A program made the translations under genes and the position numbers. Of a DNA stretch of 64,000 bases, positions 56,744 to 64,000 are shown one piece after another. Source of the stretch: Uloborus plumipes (taxonomy: Eukaryota > Arthropoda > Arachnida > Araneae > Uloboridae); NCBI GenBank assembly GCA_038373865.1, contig JAXGGA010005500.1, positions 1 through 64,000 on the forward strand, given 5' to 3'. The first letter of the stretch is position 1. The number at the start of each line of letters is the position of its first letter. The notes beneath the pieces are model-generated. The model saw only the letters and a program-made list of their open reading frames with translations. It was not told where the DNA came from and ran no database searches.

Positions 56744-57387
56744 TGTGCTTTGTAACCAGCTAATGATTGCTTGAGCAAACGGTAACGCTTTGTAAATCAA
56801 ATTGATTTTTATTATTTCAGATCTGGATTAACGACGACTGATATACAACGTATTTACAACCGTGGCGGAAGAATGTTCAATATTAAAACAGTTCAGCTGC
56901 CTCAAACAGAGGACTTCGTGGGTTGGTAGAACAATCGGCGCAGCCACACGCCTCTGGAACAAAGTTCCTAATTTTTGTACACGCTCGGTACGCCTGCACC
57001 GAGCCCAGCAAAACACAACTATCACCACCGAGTCTCGGACTCGACTCCTCGAAGTTGAGCGGGGCGCTCTCTTCGAAATTTTTCAAGGGGCGTGCTCCTG
57101 CAAACTTTATTCATTTTTTTTAATTGGATCGTCCAGTGACACGACGGTCGACGTAAAAATTGGACATCCGTCGATTGGCTGGACGCAAGTCTCCACAAAG
57201 TCTGTCCGTCCTCCAGCGATCGGCACTTAAAACGAAACCCGAGCCTTTTCGGTGCAGCGCACCGTAGAGCGACAAAGAACCTCGGAATGTCCCTAAACGG
57301 TTAGAGCGCAGACAGTCAGGCGTCTGGTGCCAATCATAGCTGCCGTCGAAGGTCATCCGTACTGACCGGAGAACAGGACTTGTCACA
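56744..57387. other. Foldback spacer, unidentified GC-richer DNA
   Basis: Visibly richer in GC and CG than the arms. A pyrimidine tract and CAG near 56810-56820 look like a 3' splice site, followed by an open frame (56862-57230, 122 codons from ATG; local RTIGAATRLWNKVP). RLWNxxP resembles non-LTR reverse-transcriptase tails, but nothing else supports that. The opposite strand is also open (57120-57461). Not identified; it could be captured foreign or host DNA. Confidence 0.35.
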
Positions 57388-57506
57388 GGGTGTAAAACTA
57401 TTGAAACTGTTTGTACATACCAGCAAGAAGTTCCATAAAGGTGGCAAAACTTGGCAAGCATTTGTTTTGCATGGTAGGTACAAACAGTTTCAATAGTTTT
57501 ACACCC
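57388..57506. mobile_element. 119-bp MITE with perfect 29-bp TIRs
   Basis: GGGTGTAAAACTATTGAAAC and nine further bases at 57388-57416 are exactly inverted at 57478-57506. It lies at the spacer/right-arm junction of the foldback. Confidence 0.8.
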
Positions 57507-59248
57507 AGTATTCAGGTGCAGTAAAGTTTTATCATCATCACTGTACTCAGAAATACTATTTACAGTAGACTGCCTACTGTAACTTCAAATATTACAATCC
57601 TTGTTCTCAAAAACTCCAATGGAGCATTTAGGGTTATCCGTAGCTTATTCACAGTTTACATGTAGAAAGACAAATTTAAATTTATATTTAAGAATTCTAA
57701 AGAATTTCTTCTTTTACCTTTAACAAAACATTCTGTGAATATGAATGAACTTGAAATGAAAAGAAATCACATCAGCTTCACAAGATTTTATAGCAGAAAC
57801 ACTAGCTCAACAACCTACTTCTTTCAGAATTTGAAAGACAACTAAGATACACATGTGAGAGCAAGCCAGAACAAGGATGACCACATGGTATGAACAAACC
57901 TGGACAAGTTGAGAAATGCTCAGTCCTGTTGTAGGTAGCAATCAGATGTTTAAAAATCAGACAAGTTTAGTGGTATTCTATATTCCCAGGTGTTAAAAAT
58001 ATTAAATTATCTTATTAAACTTTAAATATGTTTCTTCATTGCTCTTCTTAGTCTTTTTTTAGCATTTAAGGCAAAGAATAAGGTATATAATTACATTTAA
58101 ATAAAGAAAAAGATTTTAAAAAATGAAAATAATCGTGTTGTTTTTGTGCAATTTTTTGAAAGTTCAGTCCCTTATATCTGCCAAACGCCTTTGAATAACA
58201 AAGCAACTTTTGTTTTATTAGAAAGCTGGTAAAAAGTACTTAAAATACCACAAATGAAAAAAATTTTATCTTGCCCCCCACATGCATTTTTTTAGCGTTG
58301 AAAATTGGATTTTTTAAAAAATTTACAACTTTGGGGGGCATATCTCATAAAGGGGGTGGAGTAACAAGCCATTATTTTTTTTATACAGTAAGTAACCATG
58401 ACTATGAATTTATGATGAAAAAATCGGCTTGTTACTTTGAACCCTTCATGGGTTTTTTAATGTTCGAAAGTAGTAAAAAATGTTATTTTCGTCGTGAACT
58501 TTGACCTTGAAAAAATAAATATTTTTTTAAAATCTGAAATTTATTGATAGCATATATAAAAAGATCTTTTTCTTAGCTTTCCAATGAGCTGTATTTGAGC
58601 TCAAAATCTTTGATAGAAAAAAAGTTATAGTTCACAAGACAAAGCATTAAAACGCCCGATTTTCGCTGTTGCCAACAACAAAACTGGCCCATATATCAAA
58701 GGGTAAATTTTTTTAAAATAAAATGAACACTTTTTTGAGCTCTGGGAAGTAAAAGGAATACACATGCAAATTTTCATCAAAATCAAAAATGGTGATGCAA
58801 CAACTGTTTTGAAAATTTGTTGATTTAAAATGGAATGACCCTAGACCAATTTCATACGCACACTAACGACCAAACCAGAAAACAAAAAAGCTGCAACAAC
58901 AGCAACAATAAAACTTTGAACTTTAATTATTCGCAATTTCTGTTTTGTCGCATAACCCCTTCATCTAAACTCTAGTTCATGAGGAAAAAGTGCCTTCCCT
59001 GACAAATAAACGCGAAAAATTAAAAAAGGAAAGTGAAAAAAAAAATGCTTATTTTTTAAAGAAAATAAATTAAATTTTTAAAATTTAAGGAAAATTCGGT
59101 ACATAAGTGAAATATTTATCTTTAGAGCGACGCATAAACGAGCATACTGTCATTAATTTGCTATGGAATGCGCTGGGACCATTTAAAATCGTCGTATAAG
59201 TGTAAAAGGCGCATAAATGAGGCGGCGCACAAGTGAGAGTTCACTGTA

Positions 59249-59529
59249 AACTGAAATTTTTATTGAAATCGGCAAAATAGCTCTCGAGTTTTGAGCAAAC
59301 ATGCAGGCGTGTTTTGAAGACTGCATTTTATTACTATGTAGAGATAACGAATCTACTCTTGAATGTTTTCTACTCTTTTCCTTCAAATGCCATCGGTTTG
59401 GTTTTTGAAATTGAAACTTTTATTTTCTAATTTTGACAAATTTTCTGAAGTTATATAGATGGATTTTATGTTTGTTATTTTTTTAATTTTGGGTAACAGT
59501 ACAACACTTTAAGATTTTTCCTCCATTTT
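59249..59529. other. No gene recognised
   Basis: AT-rich DNA between two elements. Confidence 0.5.
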
Positions 59530-59531
59530 TA

Positions 59532-59850
59532 CACTGCAAAAAATAAACCGTTGTTTTTACAGTATAATACTGGCAGCAGAGGTTCTAGTTTTAAACTGTA
59601 AAATGTAGAGTAATAAATTGCAAAACTAACAATTTTACAGTTTGTTACTGTAAAGCAGCAATTTCACAGTTTATTACCACAAAATTAGCTGTAATATACT
59701 GTAAAAACAACAGTATAATACTGGCAGCAGAGGTTCCCGTTTAAAACTGCAAAATGCAAAGTAATAAGTAGTAAACTTAGCAATTTTTGTTCATAATTGT
59801 AAAGCAGCAATTTTACAATTTATTACTGTAAAATTAGCAATTTTTACAGT
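59532..59850. mobile_element. Palindromic ACTGTAAA-type MITE (copy 3), right end lost
   Basis: TA then CACTGCAAAAAATAAACC; TACAGTATAATACTGGCAGC occurs twice in direct orientation (about 59557 and 59708), so the module is tandem here. It runs into the inverted-repeat arm at 59852. Confidence 0.7.
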
Positions 59851-59851
59851 T

Positions 59852-60453
59852 CATTTTAAGAAGTTGCAGCTTCTGCTTGAAACGTAAAAATATGCTTGAT
59901 AAAAAAGTTTCAATGAATATCGTGAATAGGTGATAAAGTATGCTTAAAATAATTTTAACTACGCTATTAAATAAAACGAGTCACTTATTTTATGTTACGA
60001 TTAATAAAAAGTATTTTTCAAAATCATATTCTTAAGTTGGACCACCGGTCCAATATAGGAAATTTTTTTCGGTCCAATAAAGGAAAACACGCCATTTTTT
60101 ATTCTTCAGCTTATTTCTCTGCCAAAAATTATCACAATCATGCAAGTAAATACATATATGTAATCCTTATTAAACACAGATTATCATGCTATAACAGCAG
60201 TTTACCTCAGTTTACAAGTTTTAGTACAATCTTACTAGATACAAGTCCGCGAAATAAGATTTTGCATGTTTTCAGCACAAATCAAGCCGTAACTCACGCT
60301 AAACAATTCAAAGACTGGTGAAACTTCATACACATTGATTTTATTCCTAAAACTTTATGTTTCTACAGTTAAAGTGTAGCACAGATTTCTGTACTAGATT
60401 TTAAGCCCGAGGTCCAATTTAAGCAGTGGTCCAATATAGGCGGTTTTCCCCTA
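59852..60453 (-). repeat. Inverted arm 1: Tigger-like element terminal region
   Basis: A 602-bp segment that is the inverse complement of 61641-62237 (estimated 85-90% identity). Its outer end (60453 leftward) carries AGGGGAAAACCGCC and the motif GGTCCAATATAGG. Confidence 0.85.
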
Positions 60454-60501
60454 GCCACCAGTTTTTTCGGCTCTCTTTGCTTTATAAGAGGATTTTTGCC
60501 T

Positions 60502-60586
60502 CCAACTCGACTACTTTCGTATTCCATGCTGATGAGAGCATAATAAGCTCGAAACTGCAGTCCATGGATCGAAATAGTCAAGTTGG
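60502..60586 (+). ncRNA. Type I hammerhead ribozyme, apparently intact
   Basis: A self-cleaving RNA motif. Core CTGATGA (60529-60535); helix II GAGC/GCTC (60536-60539 with 60547-60550) around loop ATAATAA; GAAA (60551-60554); a two-pair helix III closed by loop TGCA; cleavage predicted after the C of GTC at 60562. Inner helix I is TCCATG (60523-60528) with CATGGA (60563-60568). Outer helix I is CCAACTCGACTA (60502-60513) with TAGTCAAGTTGG (60575-60586), 11 of 12 pairs, separated by an internal loop that could give the usual loop-loop contact. All core bases fit the consensus. Minimal helix III type I hammerheads are known from Penelope-like elements and animal retrozymes. Confidence 0.82.
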
Positions 60587-61640
60587 CGGTGTATTTGCAC
60601 ACTTATCTATAGTTTATTGCAGTAACGTATCACTCCAGTCAGTAGGCACAACACATGAAAACATAACTTCTGCGTTCATTACTTTTTCCCTCGGATTGAA
60701 ACACGTACAATAAAACGATGCAATAAATTACTTATATACTTGGTTATCACAGCGAAATGAAAGTCATTAATTCAAAACTTCTAATCTGAGATATTTTATA
60801 CCGCTCTCGGCCAATCAAATACATTTTGATTAAGCGAGACGATATTGTTTCAATTACGGAGTTCCGATGACAAACACGTAGCATTCTCAGAGCATTTATT
60901 GCTTAAAGCACTTTTCCCACGATTATAAAAAGTAATCACGACAACCAGCTAGAAAAAAGATTGGATGTGTAATGATACCTTTCACTTTTATGATATAAAT
61001 GATCTTGGATATTATTGGCTGCTGGGATAAAAGGAAGAGCAAGAAGGAGTGTCTTTGGATGGCTAAGAAAAGATGAAATCTTGAATGCAATTATTTACCA
61101 GGATGTTCAACAAACGAGTATAATGTATACAATATTTTTGAGCATGTTTCTATAATTGGTGGAGTTTGAATTACAGTTGTTTTTCTGATAAAATGCCTCA
61201 AAACTTTAAAAATTTCATGACATATATTATACTACAAAGGAAGGACATTAAAATTGTTCCTATCTTTCTTTTATTGATGAGTAATCATGATTGTTTATTG
61301 TTTTCATTTGACTAATCTTGGTGTTCCTTTAATTTTTCAGATTACCATGACGACGAGAATAACTCCAGCATGTTGCATTTAACATTTATTTAGAGAGACT
61401 AATAATCGCTGTTTTGGTTATAAATCTTCTGCTGTTTGCGTTAATTTATTTTGCCCTTCGAGGCTTAACTCAAGCAGACTTTACATTAAAAAAAATGTGT
61501 TCTTTCGTGTAAAATCACGTTTTTTCGGGAAAAATATCTCTATGAATGAATTTATAAAACGAAACTTCAACATAATACAAAATTTTCGTAATATCAGTTC
61601 CCAATTTAAGATTGATAAGAAATAAAAATACCACAATAGT
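60587..61640. other. Spacer between head-to-head arms, no gene recognised
   Basis: Apart from the hammerhead at its left edge, no frame, RNA or paired end was recognised in this AT-rich stretch. Confidence 0.5.
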
Positions 61641-62237
61641 AGGGGAAGACCGCCTATATTGGACCACTGCTTAAATTGGACCTCGGGCTTAAAATCTAGT
61701 ACGGAGATCTGTGCTACACTTTAACAGTAAAAATATGAAGTTTTAGGAATAAAATCAATGTGTATGAAGTTTCACCAGTCTTCGAACTGTTTAGCCTGAG
61801 TTACGGCTTGATTTGGGTTGAAAACGTGCGAAATCTTATTTTGTGGACTTGTTTCTAGAAGGATAACTCAAAAACTTGTGAATTGCGGTTAAATACTGTT
61901 ACAGTACTATAATCTGTGTTTAATAAGGATTACATTCATGTATTTATATGTCCGATTGTGATAATTTTTGACAGAGCAATGAGCTAAAGAATAAAAAATA
62001 GCGTGTTTTCCTTTATTGGACCGAAAATATTTTCCTATATTGGACCGGAAGTTCAATTTAAGAATATGATTTTAAATAAGAGTTCTTATTAATCGTAACA
62101 TAAAATAAGTGACTCGTCTTATTTAATAGCGTAGTTAAAATTATTTTAAGCATACTTTAACACCTATTCACGATATTCATTTAAACTTTTTTATCAAGCA
62201 CATTTTTATCAAGTAGAAGCTGCAACTTCTTAAAATG
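61641..62237 (+). repeat. Inverted arm 2: 5' terminal region of a Tigger-like element
   Basis: It starts AGGGGAAGACCGCCTATATT and carries CCTATATTGGACC again near 62034. It leads directly into the Tigger-like transposase relic at 62337, so it is best read as the 5' end of that element. Arm 1 would be a second, truncated copy facing the other way. Confidence 0.75.
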
Positions 62238-62336
62238 TATGGTTTTTTTCTCTTCATCCATTAAGCTGCAGTTTCATGTTGTGAAACATATATATTAACT
62301 TAAATAAAATGTATACTGGTTTACCGAGAGAAAAAT

Positions 62337-63064
62337 ATGAAATTCTTCCATAATTTCAAAACGATTTTAAAAGGAAACAATGTATATGCTGCTAAAATGT
62401 TCAATGTAGATGAAGCCGGTCTTTTCATTGTCCAAAAGCCCCAAAATATATTGACGTATAGAGCTAAACACCAGGTTGGAGCAGTAATGAGTGGTGAACG
62501 TGGGAGAAATACACTAGTTATTTGCTACATGAGTGCAACATAATTGTGAGCTCCCCATGCTTTTTTTCTAAAGATTACGTTCCATGTATAAACTTATCGT
62601 AAAAGCTTCCCTGATGAACAATATGCTTGTTCCAAAAAAAAAAAAAAGGTTGGATCACAAACGATAATTCACACAATTGATGCAACATTGAATCAAAACT
62701 GTTAATCCAAGCAATGTAAAAGGAATGTCTTTCTATTAATGGATAGGCACAGCACTTACATAAAGAACATTGATGCAATAAACTTGGCTAACGAGAACGA
62801 TATAATAATAATTTCTCTTTAAGCATTTCATACACTTAGATGTGGTCTTTATTCAATCTCTGTCTACAAATTTTAATCGAGTATGTGATACATGGATTCG
62901 AGAACATCCAATGAGATCCATTATCTAATATCGCATAAGGGAACCGTTTGGTAACTCTTATGGGCAAACGGCAATCAAGGCCATGGCAAATGCTGTAAAT
63001 TGATTCCAAAGAACAGGAGTTTGGCCTGTTGATTGACATGTGTTTAAGGTGTTGAATACAACAT
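62337..63064 (+). pseudogene. Tigger/pogo-type transposase relic (DDE_1 type)
   Basis: Starts MKFFHNFKTILKGNNVYAAK, then MFNVDEAGLFIVQKP (Asp25 is the first catalytic residue), HQVGAVMSGERGRNTLVICY and MSAT before a stop. With frameshifts it continues TVNPSNVKGMSF, YLMDRHSTYIKNIDAINLAN (second Asp region, codon at 62742), then EYVIHGFENI and FGNSYGQTAIKAMANAVN, FQRTGVWPVD, HVFKVLNTT. These are the DDE_1 domain landmarks of Tigger-like proteins in the right order. The N-terminal HTH/CENP-B DNA-binding region is absent and several stops are present. Confidence 0.8.
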
Positions 63065-63203
63065 AAAACGAAATAATGCAACAGATTTCATTTAAAACAT
63101 AATGTTACCGAGCAAGATATGGGAAAGCATAAATTACTGAATGGTTAGGTTCAAAAAAAGAAATGACGTTTCGGTTCAAAACCTTTTGTTGTGAGTATAG
63201 TTA

Positions 63204-63580
63204 CGCTGTAAAAAATGAATGTTGTTTTTCAGTATAATACAGCTAATTTTATAGTAATAAACTGTATAAATCTAATTTTACGGTAATAAACTAAAATTTC
63301 TACTTTTACAGTACTAAACTGTAAAATTGCTAATTTTACAGTAATAAACTGCAAAATTGCTAATTTTACAGTTTATTACCGTGCATTTTACAGTTTTAAA
63401 CTGAAATCTCTGCTGACAGTATCATAGTGTTGTTTTTATAGTATAACACAGCTAAATTTTACGGCAATAAACTGTAAAATTGATAACTTTACTGTAAGAA
63501 ACTGTGTGAATTTTACAATTTTAAATTGGAATTTCGGCTGCCAGTATTATACTGTAAAAACAACAATTCATTTTTTAGTG
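63204..63580. mobile_element. Palindromic ACTGTAAA-type MITE (copy 4, both ends)
   Basis: Left CGCTGTAAAAAATGAATG and right CATTTTTTAGTG are the outer parts of TIRs of about 40 bp, flanked by TA (63202-63203 and 63581-63582). Inside, ACTGTAAAATTGC and TACAGTAATAAACTG modules alternate on both strands. This copy best defines the family. Confidence 0.82.
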
Positions 63581-63582
63581 TA

Positions 63583-64000
63583 TGGGTTTTATCCCTAGTT
63601 GTAAGACATTTCTTCTCATTTATTCTATACTAGAATTTAGCACAATGAAGTAACTTAGGTATTAAATGGTGTAAAGTTCTCAAACAGGACAAAACAACGC
63701 CCATGGAAGAAAAAGAAGCACCAATTAATGATTCAGAGCAACTTTGAATACAATTACCGATAAATCATAGCGAAATTATGTGCAGCACAAAGGAGCAAAA
63801 AACGCTTACCTCAACAGTTGATCAGTTCATTTCTAACATTTAGGAATTTCCGTCATAAATACTAGCACCATGTTCAAATTTCCTGCAATTTATTTATATC
63901 AGAAGCCACTTTTTGTTGATTATCTATTCCGTTAGCTCTGAAATAATTTAAAGAAAAAGATGAAATGATGTTTCCTTAAATAAAAAGGCAAACAACTAAA
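63583..64000. other. No gene recognised
   Basis: AT-rich to the window end; nothing supported. Confidence 0.5.

Larger units (their letters stand above)
55410..58841. mobile_element. Large foldback element, 1.33-kb arms
   Basis: The left arm 55410-56743 and right arm 57504-58841 are inverted copies at about 95% identity, starting GGGTCATT(C/T)CATTTTAAATC. They are flanked by TAGA (55406-55409 and 58842-58845). The spacer is 760 bp. No transposase was recognised. Frames in the arms appear in mirror-image pairs and are not genes. Confidence 0.88.
55280..58970. mobile_element. MITE split by a foldback (second copy of 51248-51507)
   Basis: Its left part (55280-55409) and right part (58842-58970) together match the inverse of 51248-51507, including AGTTCAAAGTTTTATTGTTG. 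The 3.4-kb foldback sits between. Confidence 0.78.
55013..59246. mobile_element. pogo/Tigger-type element, 4.2 kb with nested insertions
   Basis: The TIRs start CAGTGAACTCTCACTT, flanked by TA (55011-55012 and 59247-59248). ACTTATACGACG motifs lie inside both ends (55026 and, inverted, 59191). Excluding nested DNA it is only about 0.5 kb, so it is a pogo-type MITE with no transposase. Confidence 0.85.

Noticed and set aside
1..64000. CRISPR arrays, bacterial operons or phage genes
   Set aside because: Composition, TE families and a eukaryotic tRNA with a Pol III terminator show eukaryotic DNA; the regularly spaced repeats seen are minisatellites and TE subrepeats without CRISPR-like spacers.

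Overview
This window reads as non-genic DNA from a large, AT-rich, transposon-loaded arthropod genome. A spider or another arachnid is my best guess from the mix of families (Tc1-like DD36E, hAT, PIF/Harbinger, piggyBac, pogo/Tigger, Helitron, CR1-like fragments). That guess is inference; no host gene in the window anchors it. The only clearly functional host gene is a tRNA-Arg (anticodon TCG) at 46882-46954. I find no convincing host protein-coding exon.

Layout. 1-5.3 kb: an intact Tc1-like element with an open DD36E transposase, a hAT MITE with a perfect 8-bp target duplication, and a deleted mariner. 7-11.6 kb: a decayed hammerhead-ribozyme repeat, two TIR elements, and a Helitron that contains a mariner-like element, itself hit by a Harbinger MITE and a piggyBac-like MITE. 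12.3-19.1 kb: retrotransposon 3' ends split by a 3.6-kb 8-bp-TSD element and a MITE, then a second DD36E Tc1 copy split by a foldback. 20.3-23.0 kb: an unusual TIR element with a relic resembling DUF7869 proteins, itself containing a hAT and a piggyBac-like MITE. 24.5-25.3, 37.2-38.8 and 41.6-43.2 kb: four related Helitrons, two of them joined head to tail with no gap. 27.9-31.0 kb: a hAT-type element with piggyBac transposase debris. 31.4 kb: a second hammerhead copy. 34.2-36.9 kb: an element carrying six copies of one 15-bp motif. 38.9-41.1 kb: a cluster of Harbinger-type MITEs rich in TGACGTCA palindromes. 48-54 kb: TIR elements, pogo/Tigger and hAT debris. 55.0-59.2 kb: a pogo-like element holding a 3.4-kb foldback with 1.3-kb arms. 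59.5-63.6 kb: palindrome-rich MITEs, two head-to-head copies of a Tigger-like terminus flanking a well-formed hammerhead ribozyme, and a decayed Tigger transposase.

Almost all the structure is transposon-in-transposon nesting, and several insertion events are directly legible: target duplications, an interrupted reading frame that realigns, and occupied/empty site pairs within the window. The items most worth following up are the type I hammerhead at 60502-60586 with two decayed relatives, the 34-bp-TIR element with its DUF7869-like relic and short relative at 8.3-9.0 kb, the tandem Helitrons, and the long foldback. Family assignments come from motif recognition without database searches.
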